Positions 44,519 through 52,948 of a DNA stretch of 64,000 nucleotides are shown here, in pieces. Every line of letters starts with the position of its first letter. The first letter of the stretch is position 1. The notes beneath the pieces were generated by a model. The model made no database searches. It had not been told where the DNA came from and saw only the letters and a list, made by a program, of their open reading frames with translations. Source of the DNA: DSVZ01 sp037439785 (GTDB lineage Bacteria; Verrucomicrobiota; Verrucomicrobiia; Limisphaerales; J093). The position numbers and the translations under genes were made by a program. The stretch is taken from NCBI GenBank assembly GCA_037439785.1, contig JBBIVJ010000014.1:1-64000 (forward strand), written 5' to 3'.

Positions 44519-46191
44519 GGCGTGGCCGGTTCGGTCGCTTCTTCCGCCGCCTGGAGAATCAGGGCGCGGCGGTAGGCGCGGACGTGGATGATCTTGAGCA
44601 GCGAGGCGAAGAGTACGCCGAAGCCGGTCGAGGCGTAGGCGATCATGGGGCTGGCGGTGAAGAGGTTCAGGGCCATCAACACCAGCGCCAGGCCGGTGCC
44701 GCCCAGGCCGATGTACAGGCCGGTGTCGAAGAGGTTCTCCTCGTTGTCGAGGAGGCGGATTTTCAGCCGGCTGGGCAGCGGTTGGCGTTTGATCTCGCGC
44801 AGCCGGATGAGGCCGACGAGGTACACGGACAGCTGCACCGCGAAGAACACGGCGAGGGCGATCCAGTTGGCTTGGTTACTCATGGCACGAGGGGCGGGAG
44901 ACGGGGTCTGAGCGACCGCCGCCGGGGTTTTTTGGGTGGAAAGCCACAGGGTGGGGGAGGGGGCCGGGGCCTGGGCGCGGGCCAGGCCGGGCTCGCCCAA
45001 AATCAACGCCAGTACCACGACCAGCCCCGCCACGGTCTGCTGTCGCAGGGTGCGGAAGCCGCGCACTTCCAGGGGACGTTCCAGTTCGTTGGGCGGCAAA
45101 AAATGCGGCACGGCGCGTGCCATCAAAAAGGCCCCGTCCAGCCAGAGCAGGTACTTGAGCAACAGCGCCAGCAGGGTGCTGTGCGCCGCCAGAGCCACCA
45201 GCCAGCCGAAAAGGACGTCGGCCCCTGGTACCGCCAACACCCAGGACCGCCAGCCGGCGTAGCACACGGGTTGGCCGCGCTCCAGCAGCCGCCCCAGGCC
45301 GGAACGACCGGCCGCCAGCGCCAGGCGGAGGTCGCGCAGGCCGGTTTGGGGGAAGTCGCGCAGATACCCGGCCACCGCGCCGGGCGGGGAGGCCAGTTGG
45401 AGCGCCGCGAAGATCAACGGCAGATCGGCAGGCGAGCGGATGACCTCCCGGGCCAGTGTCCGCATGCCTTCGAGGTCGGGCACGCCGGCCATGAAGGCCA
45501 GGAGCTGGTCCCAGGTCAGGCGCTTGGCCAGCGAGGTCAGGTTCAGGCACCACAATTCGAAGCGGGCGGTGTCCCCCGAACGATTGGCCTGTGCGGCCAG
45601 TTCCTCCAACTGCTGGCGCAGGGTGGGCGGCACCGCCTCCGCCTGCAACAGCAACGCCGTCAGCAGCACCGCCGCATCCAGGGGCTGACCGGAGGCCGAG
45701 CGGACCGGCGGGTAAAGGACGGTGCTCGGCCACTGGCGGGCGCGCAGAACTTCCTGCACATCCGCGCGGCGGGAACCGGCCAGGGCACGCGCCAGGGCGG
45801 TCCGCGGCGGTTCCGACAGGAGCACTTCAATGACCGTGTCACCGGTGGGAGGGATTTCGCCGGGAGGCACGCACAGTTGGCGGAGCAGGGAATTGGCCCC
45901 ACCCCAGACCGAGGGCAGGGGTTGCTCGCCACGCTGGCGTTGGAGGGCGTAAAGGGTGTCGGTGGCCGCGGGCACCTCGACGCGCATGGCCGCCTGGGCC
46001 AGGAGAATGGCCGGGCCGAGCTTGTCCAGCCGTGCCGTTTGCAGGGCTTCGTCCACCAGGGTGGCTCCCTGGGCTCCGGCCTGGGTGATGACCGCGGCGT
46101 CCACGCTCCGCAGGTAGGCGGGCACCAGCAGCGCCCCGAGCACGGCCAGCAGGCCGAGCCCCACGTAGATGCTGCCCCACAGTCGGTTCAC
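44515..46191 (-). CDS. Multi-pass membrane protein of unknown function
   Basis: 558 residues, GTG start at 46191. One membrane helix at 8-28, a soluble helical region (about 35-320, ALAxxGRSGLGRLLERG type helices), then helices at about 330-360, 393-412, 446-466, 488-510 and 518-535. Between 412 and 445 there is a Pro/Ala linker. No family motif was recognised. Cotranscribed with the coiled-coil protein downstream. The arrangement, a membrane platform plus an anchored coiled-coil sensor-like partner, recalls envelope stress or transport modules but no known one fits. Confidence 0.75.
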   Translation of the reverse strand: MNRLWGSIYVGLGLLAVLGALLVPAYLRSVDAAVITQAGAQGATLVDEALQTARLDKLGPAILLAQAAMRVEVPAATDTLYALQRQRGEQPLPSVWGGANSLLRQLCVPPGEIPPTGDTVIEVLLSEPPRTALARALAGSRRADVQEVLRARQWPSTVLYPPVRSASGQPLDAAVLLTALLLQAEAVPPTLRQQLEELAAQANRSGDTARFELWCLNLTSLAKRLTWDQLLAFMAGVPDLEGMRTLAREVIRSPADLPLIFAALQLASPPGAVAGYLRDFPQTGLRDLRLALAAGRSGLGRLLERGQPVCYAGWRSWVLAVPGADVLFGWLVALAAHSTLLALLLKYLLWLDGAFLMARAVPHFLPPNELERPLEVRGFRTLRQQTVAGLVVVLALILGEPGLARAQAPAPSPTLWLSTQKTPAAVAQTPSPAPRAMSNQANWIALAVFFAVQLSVYLVGLIRLREIKRQPLPSRLKIRLLDNEENLFDTGLYIGLGGTGLALVLMALNLFTASPMIAYASTGFGVLFASLLKIIHVRAYRRALILQAAEEATEPATP

Positions 46192-46456
46192 TTGCGTGTC
46201 GCGTGCCGTTATGCGCGCCCCCGACTCGCCGGCCCGGGTCGGACCCGCGAAACCCCGTGCGCGCGCTGCCTTGTCCCCGCACTCGGGACCCGCGTCCGGT
46301 ACACCGCCGGGTAGGTCAAGGTGCCGACATCATGACTGCGATCTCGGGGCGGCGTCAAACCCGTAGGCGCGGGCAAAATCCGCCGGCCGAAGGGGGGAGC
46401 AATTGGGAACTCAGGAACTCGGGAAGAATCAGGGGACCGGATGTCAGAGACCGGGA

Positions 46457-46610
46457 GTAGCCGCCGCGGTGACGCGGCGGACAGTCAGCCCCCACCTAAC
46501 TTTCCTTTCTGCCGGCCGGACAAAAAACCGAAATCCGAAGTCCGAAGTGTGGTGCGGCCGCAAAGCGCCAGAGGACTGGTACCTGTCGGCGTGTGCCGCA
46601 CGGGCAGGCA
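46457..46610 (-). repeat. Dispersed hairpin module, copy B (reverse orientation)
   Basis: From left to right: CCGCCGCG-GTGA-CGCGGCGG hairpin (about 46461-46480), CCGAAGTCCGAAGT (46534-46547) and a CCTGTC...GGGCAGG hairpin (46582-46608). These are the reverse complement, in the expected order, of the elements at 14191-14383 and 57242-57494. A further partial copy of the first hairpins lies at 46713-46763. Confidence 0.65.
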
Positions 46611-46712
46611 CGCCACAAGCGGGCGCAGGTGGGGAGGGTGGTCGTTCGGCGCGTCAGCGTCCTGGCGTGCGGCAGTCCGCTGCCGCTTTCGACAACGGAT
46701 CCCTGCCAGGTC

Positions 46713-46763
46713 GTAGCCGCCGCGCTCACGCGACGGATCTCCGCCGGCTCACGCCAGCGGCCA
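46713..46763 (-). repeat. Partial second hairpin module in cluster B
   Basis: GTAGCCGCCGCG-CTCA-CGCGACGG followed by CCGCCGGCTCACGCCAGCGG. It matches in reverse the GTAGCTGCCAGCGTGAGCCGG to CGCCGCGTCACCGCGGCG stretch at 14331-14383. The stem has one mismatch, so this copy appears decayed. Confidence 0.55.
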
Positions 46764-46827
46764 CACTAGCCGGCGTCCGGGCCAACAGTGCACCGACGCT
46801 CCGCCTATCGGGGGCACGGCTGCGCAG

Positions 46828-46856
46828 TTGCCAGCCGCGTTGCCGCGCGGTAGACT
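46828..46856 (+). promoter_or_regulatory. Candidate leaderless promoter of the secreted protein
   Basis: TTGCCA (46828-46833), 17 bases, TAGACT (46851-46856), six bases (GGGCGG), then the GTG at 46863. This is the best sigma-70-like promoter in the window. Confidence 0.6.
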
Positions 46857-46862
46857 GGGCGG

Positions 46863-49799
46863 GTGAACTTTCCATCGCTCCTGGCCGTGCCGCTCTGGAG
46901 CGGGCTGAGTCTGGCGGTCTTCCTGCGCGCCGACCTGCCGGTGTTTGACTTCACCGACCCCGCCCAGAACGCTCAATGGGGCGAGCCGCATCATCTGGCC
47001 GCCCGCACCCCCACTCCCGAGGGGCTGGCGCTGCGCATCAACGGCCCCGACCCCTGGATCATCAGCCCCGCGCGCGATTATCCACCCGACCAGCCGCTCT
47101 GGCTGCACCTGCGGCTGAAGTCCGACCAGACCGGCACGGCCCAGGTGTTTTATTTCCCCGCCGACCGCTCGCCGAACGAGGCGGACTCGGTGCGCCTGGC
47201 GGTGCGCGGGGGGGAATGGGTTGAACTGAAGGTCCACCTGCCCGCCCTGGGCCCCCGCCACCGGCTGCGGCTGGATCCCCCCGGCAGCGGAGGTACCTGC
47301 GTGCTCGGCCGGCTCTGGTTCAGTGAGCGGGTCCAGTTGACCGACCCGGACTGGCCCCGGCCCACCGTGCCGGACCCCGGCGACGCCGCGGCGGTTCTGG
47401 AAAGCGGCGACCTCCGCGTGGTGCATCAGCGCGCCCGGTTCGGGGACTTTTTCGTGGAAGTGGCCGGGGAGCGCATGGCCGCCGGCCACAACGCCCCGCT
47501 CCTCGGCTACCTCCATGCCGGCCAGCCGCGCTGGTTCCCGGTCAACGCCCCGGACACCATCGTCACCGTCCAGACCGCTGCGCGGACCGCGCTGGCCGAT
47601 GCCACCCTGGGCGGGACCCTGACCGCGCGTGCCGCCTTGCGCGACCCCGACGGGGGTCGTTGGGAGTTGGAAGTGACCTTCCGGCTGAACCACGCCGGTT
47701 CCCTGCTCTTCGAGTCACTCGCCCGCTGCGACCAGGACCGCGCGGTGCTTTACCTGCCGCTGTTCACCTTGCTGCCCGGCCTGGGCAGCTACGGCACCAA
47801 CAAAACCCAGGCCCTGCTCGCCGGCGTCGAGTACCTCGAAAACGAGCCCAGCAGCTCGACCGCCGACCTGAACCCGCCCGGCTCGAACCGGCAGGTGCCC
47901 GACACCGCCAAGCTGACCTTCCCGCTCATGGCCGTGGCGGCGCGCGAACGCTACCTGGCGCTGGCCTGGAACCAGCCGCCCGGCGCCCCCACCTGTGCGG
48001 TCTTCGATTCGCCCGACCGCCTGCTGGGTTCCGGCACGCAGCTCATGGGCCTGCTGTTTCCCGGCTCGGACGGCTTCAACCGCGACGAAAGCCGCCTGGT
48101 GCCCTACGACGCCGCGCCGCTCCGGGCCCACCAGCCGGTGCGCGTGGCCGGCCTGCTGCTGGGCGGGCGCGGCCGCAGCGTGGTCCCGGCCGTACGGGCC
48201 TGGATGCAACACTTCGGCCTGCCACCCCGGCCGGAAATCCCCGGCGGCGCCTCCGCCTATCTCGAACTGGCCGCCCGTGGCTGGCTGGACTCGGACATCC
48301 GTGACGGCGACCGCTATCGCCACGCCGCGCCGGGTTTTCCCAGCGGTCCTGCGGCCGATGCGGCCCTGTTCATGGACTGGCTGGCCGGGCGGGTGGGCGA
48401 TCCGGCCCTGAGCAACCGCCTGAGCGCGGCCGCCGCCGGCGCGTTGAGCCAGGTGCCGCCGCTCCGGTACAACCACGCCACCGTCGGCCACGTCCGCACC
48501 CCGGCGCCCGCGCTGGTTTACGGGGCGGTGGCTGCGAATCTCGAACAGGCCGAGACCCACGCCCGCGCGTTGCTGGGGCGCTTCGAGGCCGATGGCTTCA
48601 TCCGCTACCAGCCCTCACCCGGCGGCCCGGACTACGGCCGCACCCACTGGGCGCCGGACGCCAACGGCCTGACCGCCGCCGTGGTGGCCACGCTGTTGCG
48701 GGAAGCGGCCTTCACCGGCCGGCGCGACCTGATCGAGGCCGGCCTGCGGCACCTGCGCGCGCTGTTGGCACGTTATGCCGACAGCGTCCCCCGCGGCGCG
48801 CAGACGTGGGAAATCCCGCTGCACACGCCCGACATCCTCGCCGCCGCCCACCTGGTCCACGCCGCCGTGCTCGGCCACGAACTGAGCGGGGATGCCCGCC
48901 TGCTCGAGGCGGCCGAGTACTGGGCCTGGACCGGCGTGCCGTTGGTGTACCTGCAAGCGCCCACCGACCAGCCGGTCGGCCTCTACGCCACCACGCCGGT
49001 GTTGGGGGCCACGCAGTGGATCGCGCCGATCTGGATCGGCCTGCCCGTGCAATGGTGCGGCCTGGTCTATGCCGACGCGCTGCTGCGCCTGGCCCGGCAC
49101 CGTCCCGACGGGCCCTGGCGGCAACTCGCCGAAGGCATCGTCCGTTCGGGCATCCAGCAAACCTACCCCCTTGGCGACCCCCGCACCGCCGGCCTGTTGC
49201 CGGACAGCTTCAACCTCCGCGCCCAGACGCGAAATCCGGCCAACATCAATCCCGCCACCCTGTTGGCTCCGGCGATCGAGGCCCTGGGTTACCCGCCCTG
49301 GTATGACTTCCGCATGCTGGCCCGGCACGGGGTGGGGATTCACGCGGCCGGGGCGCTCTCTGAACTGAGCGAGCGGACCGATGGTTTTGCCTTCCATGTC
49401 AGTCCCTGGAGCCCGCGGCCCGGCTTTGTACTGCTGACCGGCCTGCGCCAGACGCCGCAGGTGCGCCTGGACGGTCGCAGCATTCTCCTCTCGGCCCCGC
49501 ACGAGTACCACGCCGAGGCCGGCCGCCTGATCCTCCAGGTCCGGGGCCCGGTGCGGATCGAGGTGGGACATCCGGCCCTGGCGGCCGTGCACCTCCGGCG
49601 GGCGGGGCCCGGCGAGCGGGTGCAACTGCGCTGGCCGGCCGCGGCGGCCCCGGCGGGCTTTGTTCTGCAAACCGCTTCGGAGCTGGCGCCCGGTGCGGTC
49701 TGGGAAACCGTGGCCGCTGCCGCCGAACTCCAGGGCGATCACCTCACCCGGACCCTGGCGCCGTGGGAGCCGCAACGGTGGTTCCGGCTGGCCCGCTGA
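46863..49799 (+). CDS. Large secreted protein, probable glycan-active (alpha/alpha barrel-like)
   Basis: 978 residues, GTG start fixed by the promoter six bases upstream. Signal-like N-terminus (LLAVPLWSGLSLAVFLRA), a beta-sandwich region (about 25-170), then beta and helical parts; about 480-830 is dominated by paired helices with conserved aromatic and acidic stretches (RTHWAPDANGLTAAVVATLL, HTPDILAAAHLVHAAVLG, YWAWTGVPLVYLQAP), as in alpha/alpha-barrel glycoside hydrolases or polysaccharide lyases. I cannot assign a family or catalytic residues. The last 65 residues (VQLRWPAAAAPAGFVLQ ... QRWFRLAR) repeat the C-terminal domain of the GloVer protein. A sulfatase gene lies convergent 59 bases away. 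Confidence 0.7.
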   Translation: MNFPSLLAVPLWSGLSLAVFLRADLPVFDFTDPAQNAQWGEPHHLAARTPTPEGLALRINGPDPWIISPARDYPPDQPLWLHLRLKSDQTGTAQVFYFPADRSPNEADSVRLAVRGGEWVELKVHLPALGPRHRLRLDPPGSGGTCVLGRLWFSERVQLTDPDWPRPTVPDPGDAAAVLESGDLRVVHQRARFGDFFVEVAGERMAAGHNAPLLGYLHAGQPRWFPVNAPDTIVTVQTAARTALADATLGGTLTARAALRDPDGGRWELEVTFRLNHAGSLLFESLARCDQDRAVLYLPLFTLLPGLGSYGTNKTQALLAGVEYLENEPSSSTADLNPPGSNRQVPDTAKLTFPLMAVAARERYLALAWNQPPGAPTCAVFDSPDRLLGSGTQLMGLLFPGSDGFNRDESRLVPYDAAPLRAHQPVRVAGLLLGGRGRSVVPAVRAWMQHFGLPPRPEIPGGASAYLELAARGWLDSDIRDGDRYRHAAPGFPSGPAADAALFMDWLAGRVGDPALSNRLSAAAAGALSQVPPLRYNHATVGHVRTPAPALVYGAVAANLEQAETHARALLGRFEADGFIRYQPSPGGPDYGRTHWAPDANGLTAAVVATLLREAAFTGRRDLIEAGLRHLRALLARYADSVPRGAQTWEIPLHTPDILAAAHLVHAAVLGHELSGDARLLEAAEYWAWTGVPLVYLQAPTDQPVGLYATTPVLGATQWIAPIWIGLPVQWCGLVYADALLRLARHRPDGPWRQLAEGIVRSGIQQTYPLGDPRTAGLLPDSFNLRAQTRNPANINPATLLAPAIEALGYPPWYDFRMLARHGVGIHAAGALSELSERTDGFAFHVSPWSPRPGFVLLTGLRQTPQVRLDGRSILLSAPHEYHAEAGRLILQVRGPVRIEVGHPALAAVHLRRAGPGERVQLRWPAAAAPAGFVLQTASELAPGAVWETVAAAAELQGDHLTRTLAPWEPQRWFRLAR

Positions 49800-49857
49800 A
49801 GGCGCGGCCTTGCGGTGACTCCGGCGCCGGGAAGGGGCGTCGTTGCCACGGGGGAGC

Positions 49858-51222
49858 TCAGCGCAACTGCCCGCCCAGTTCGGCCCGGCGGGCGCGGAGC
49901 GTTTCCAGCGTGCGCCGATGGCGGGGGTCGTCGGCCAGGTTGCGTTGCTGGCCGGGGTCGCGTCGCAGGTCGTAGAGTTCCTCGATGACCGGGTCCTCGT
50001 TGAGCCAGCGCCAGTAGCTCCAGCGGGTGGTGCGCACCCCTTCGCTGGCCGGGATGCGGCCGCCGAAGTCGAAGTGGTGCTCGTAGAAGAAATCGGTGCG
50101 CCAGTCGGGGACCCGGCGGCCTTCCACCAGTGGCCGCAGTGAGCGGCCCTGCATCGCGGCCGGCACGGGCAGGCCGGCGTAGTCCAGCAGCGTGGGCGCC
50201 ACGTCCAGGTTCAGCACCAGCCCCAGCCGCACCCGGCCGCGCGGGGGCCGGCGCAGGTCGGCCACCAGGAACGGGACGCGGATGGATTCCTCGTGGGGGA
50301 ACCATTTGCCGGCGAGGCCGCGGTCGCCCAGGTAAAAGCCGTTGTCGGAGGTGAAGAGGATGACGGTGTGGGAGGCGAAGCCGAGCGATTCGAGGGCGTC
50401 CAGCAGGCGGCCGACCTCGCGGTCCACGCCGCTGATGAGGCGGTAGTAATCAGTGCGCGTCTCCTGCGCCTTTTCAGGGGTGGCGAACCGCCGCAGCCAG
50501 CGCGTGCGCGCCTCGGAGCGTTGCACCGCGGGGATCAACCGGGCAAAGGCCGCCTCGCGGGCCAGCGGCGGCGCGGGCGGGGGCCGGCAGAGGTAGAGGG
50601 AGTCGTCGCGCGGGTCGGTGGGGTAAAACTCCCGCGGCTGGCCGTCGCGGGCGTGCGGAGCGGTGAAGCTGATCGAGAGGCACCACGGCTGGTCCGGTCG
50701 GCAGCCGCGCAGGAACTCGATGGCCTCGTCGCCCATGCGGGCGGTGGCATGGGTGCGGGTGGGGTCCTGCGGGTCCACAAAGGGCCCGCCCTGCCCGGGC
50801 CGGCCGCGCCAGAAGTCAAAGGCCCCCGCCATCGCCGCCACCCGCTCCGGGTTGCCCACGCCGAACTTGCCGATGAAGCCGGTGCGGTAGCCCGCCGCGC
50901 GCAGCAGGGCGGGGTAGGTCCGGGCCCACTGCTCGGGGGTGAAGCCCCGGTCGAAGTCCTCAATCCCATGACGCCGCGCGTATTGCCCGCTGAAGATCGA
51001 GGCGCGGCTCGCGCTGCAGATCGAAGTGGTGACGAAGGCGTGGGCGAACCGAACACCCGCGCGGGCCAGCCGGTCAAGGTGCGGGGTATGGATGACGCGG
51101 TTGCCCGCCGCTTCGAGGGTGTCCCAGCGCTGGTCGTCGGTGACGAGGACCAGCAGGTTGGGGCGCGCGGCCTGTGCCGTCAGACAGGCCAGGGCGGGAA
51201 GCCACCACCACGGGGAACGCAT
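49858..51222 (-). CDS. Secreted sulfatase (arylsulfatase family, S1)
   Basis: 454 residues. Signal peptide MRSPWWWLPALACLTAQA, then NLLVLVTDDQRWDTL with the metal-binding Asp pair, and the active-site motif C69-S-A-S-R73, in which Cys69 would become formylglycine; Ala71 replaces the usual Pro. Later metal ligands SDNGFYLGDRGLAGKW are intact. Such enzymes remove sulfate from glycans or aryl compounds and need an FGE or anSME maturase, not seen here. The start has TACGCT six bases upstream. Confidence 0.93.
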   Translation of the reverse strand: MRSPWWWLPALACLTAQAARPNLLVLVTDDQRWDTLEAAGNRVIHTPHLDRLARAGVRFAHAFVTTSICSASRASIFSGQYARRHGIEDFDRGFTPEQWARTYPALLRAAGYRTGFIGKFGVGNPERVAAMAGAFDFWRGRPGQGGPFVDPQDPTRTHATARMGDEAIEFLRGCRPDQPWCLSISFTAPHARDGQPREFYPTDPRDDSLYLCRPPPAPPLAREAAFARLIPAVQRSEARTRWLRRFATPEKAQETRTDYYRLISGVDREVGRLLDALESLGFASHTVILFTSDNGFYLGDRGLAGKWFPHEESIRVPFLVADLRRPPRGRVRLGLVLNLDVAPTLLDYAGLPVPAAMQGRSLRPLVEGRRVPDWRTDFFYEHHFDFGGRIPASEGVRTTRWSYWRWLNEDPVIEELYDLRRDPGQQRNLADDPRHRRTLETLRARRAELGGQLR

Positions 51223-51228
51223 GCCGAA

Positions 51229-51256
51229 AGCGTAGGCGGTCCGGCCGCAGACTCAA
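51229..51256 (-). promoter_or_regulatory. Candidate leaderless promoter of the sulfatase gene
   Basis: TTGAGT (51256-51251), 16 bases, TACGCT (51234-51229), six bases (TTCGGC), then the ATG at 51222. Confidence 0.55.
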
Positions 51257-51350
51257 GGCGTCGGCCGCGGGCCACCGCCCGACTCGGGGGCCCGGCCCGG
51301 ACTGAAACAAGCGGCTTGCCAGCGGCGGTGGGGCAGGGCTTTTTGCGGCC

Positions 51351-52907
51351 ATGCAAGCCCACACTGAGGGCGGGTCTGCCGGCTGGCAACGCTGGCTGGG
51401 CCGCATTGAACGCTGGGGCAACGCGCTGCCGCATCCGGCCACGCTCTTTGCCCTGCTGGCCGTGGGAGTGGTCCTGGCTTCGGGAATCTTTCACGCGGCG
51501 GGCGTGAGCGTGCGCCATCCCTCGACCGGGGAACTGATCACGCCGGTGAACCTGTGCACGGTGGAGGGCCTGCAGCGCATGCTCCTGGAGGCGGTGCGGA
51601 ACTTCCTGGCCTTCCCGCCACTGGGCATTTCGCTGGTGGCGCTGATGGGCATTGGCATCGCCGAGCACACGGGATTGATGGGGGCGGTGCTGCGGCTGGG
51701 GGTGTTGGCGGCGCCGCGACGCTGGATCACGCCGCTGGTGGTGTTTGCCGGGGTGCTGTCCAACGCCGGCAGCGAGGTGGGCTACGTCCTGCTGACCCCA
51801 CTGGCCGCGGCGCTGTTTCATGCGCTGGGCCGGCATCCCCTGCTGGGGCTGGCCGCGGCCTTCGCCGGCGTGTCCGGCGGCTACAGCGCCAACCTGCTCA
51901 TCGGCACCGTGGACGTGCTGCTGGCGGGTCTGACCCAGGCGGCGGCGCAGTTGGTCCTCCCCGACTACCGCGTCACGGCGGTGGCCAACTGGTACTTCCT
52001 GTCCGCGTCCGCCGTCGTGGTCACCGTGGTGGGGACCTGGATCACGGAGAAGGTGGTGGCGCCCCGGCTGGGGGCGTATCGCGGCGAGGCGCCGCCCACC
52101 CGCCTCGAACCCTTGACGGCGCGGGAACGGCGCGGGGTGGTGGTGGCGGCGGCCAGCGTGGTGGCGTTGGCGGCCTGGGTGCTGGCGGGGGTGCTGCCGG
52201 CGGACGGTTATCTGGTGAACCCGCGAACGCCGGGGCTGGCCCACTCGGTGTTCATGGAAGGGCTGGTGACGTTTCTGTTCCTGTTCGGGCTGGTGCCCGG
52301 CCTGGTGTACGGCGTGGTGGCCGGCACGGTGAAGAGCGATCACGACGCAGTGACCGGCATGGTGCGGACCCTCCAGGCGATGGCCAGTTTCATCGTGCTG
52401 GCCTTCTTCGCGGCCCAGTTCATCGCCTACTTCAACTGGACCCGCCTGGGGCTGATTCTGGCGGTGCGGGGCGCGGCGGGGATTCAGGCGCTGAACCTGC
52501 AGGACTGGCCGCTGGTGCTGGTGACGGCGCTGGTGCTGTTTGCCGCGGCGGTGAATCTGCTCATCTCCAGCGCCTCGGCCAAGTGGGCGCTGCTGGCCCC
52601 GGTGTTTGTGCCCATGTTCATGCTGCTGGGCTACCGGCCCGAGCTGATCCAGGCCGTGTTCCGCGTGGGGGACAGCGTCACCAACATTGTGACGCCGCTG
52701 ATGGGCTACTTCCCGCTGATCCTCACCTTCGCGCAGCGGTACCAGCCGCAGGCCGGTCTGGGGACATTGATCGCCCTGATGGTACCCTATTCGCTGGCGT
52801 TTCTGGTGGCTTGGCTGGGACTGGCGCTGGCGTGGATCGCGCTCGGCCTGCCGGTCGGTCCCGGCGCGCCGCTTTACCTGGCCCCGGCCGGGGACGCGGC
52901 GCGCTGA
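51351..52907 (+). CDS. AbgT-family transporter
   Basis: 518 residues, about 11-12 membrane helices. The family's opening GWQRWLGRIERWGNALPHP and the repeated inverted segments (NAGSEVGYVLLTPLAAALFHALGRHP; TVKSDHDAVTGMVRTLQAMASFIVLAFFAAQF; SASAKWALLAPVFVPMFMLLGY) are clear. AbgT takes up p-aminobenzoyl-glutamate; some members export sulfonamides instead. No abgA/abgB peptidase genes are adjacent. Confidence 0.92.
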   Translation: MQAHTEGGSAGWQRWLGRIERWGNALPHPATLFALLAVGVVLASGIFHAAGVSVRHPSTGELITPVNLCTVEGLQRMLLEAVRNFLAFPPLGISLVALMGIGIAEHTGLMGAVLRLGVLAAPRRWITPLVVFAGVLSNAGSEVGYVLLTPLAAALFHALGRHPLLGLAAAFAGVSGGYSANLLIGTVDVLLAGLTQAAAQLVLPDYRVTAVANWYFLSASAVVVTVVGTWITEKVVAPRLGAYRGEAPPTRLEPLTARERRGVVVAAASVVALAAWVLAGVLPADGYLVNPRTPGLAHSVFMEGLVTFLFLFGLVPGLVYGVVAGTVKSDHDAVTGMVRTLQAMASFIVLAFFAAQFIAYFNWTRLGLILAVRGAAGIQALNLQDWPLVLVTALVLFAAAVNLLISSASAKWALLAPVFVPMFMLLGYRPELIQAVFRVGDSVTNIVTPLMGYFPLILTFAQRYQPQAGLGTLIALMVPYSLAFLVAWLGLALAWIALGLPVGPGAPLYLAPAGDAAR

Positions 52908-52927
52908 AAAACACCTCCGCCGGCTGA

Positions 52928-52941
52928 GCCGTGGCCACGGC
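52928..52941. repeat. Palindrome between convergent genes
   Basis: GCCGTGGCCACGGC is a perfect palindrome in the 41-base gap between the convergent AbgT and YbaK genes. It could act as a two-way terminator, but a T-run is missing. Confidence 0.35.
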
Positions 52942-52948
52942 CGGGCTT

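Larger units (their letters stand above)
46192..46862. other. Intergenic gap with hairpin repeats (cluster B)
   Basis: 671 bases between divergent genes with no supported gene. 46457-46610 and 46713-46763 hold reversed copies of the second hairpin module. The right end carries the promoter of the secreted protein at 46863. Between 46192 and 46450 I see nothing recognisable apart from GC-rich sequence. Confidence 0.65.

Noticed and set aside
51351..52907. Functional link of AbgT with the pabB-pabC operon
   Set aside because: They are 11 kb apart with unrelated genes between; a shared PABA theme is probably chance.
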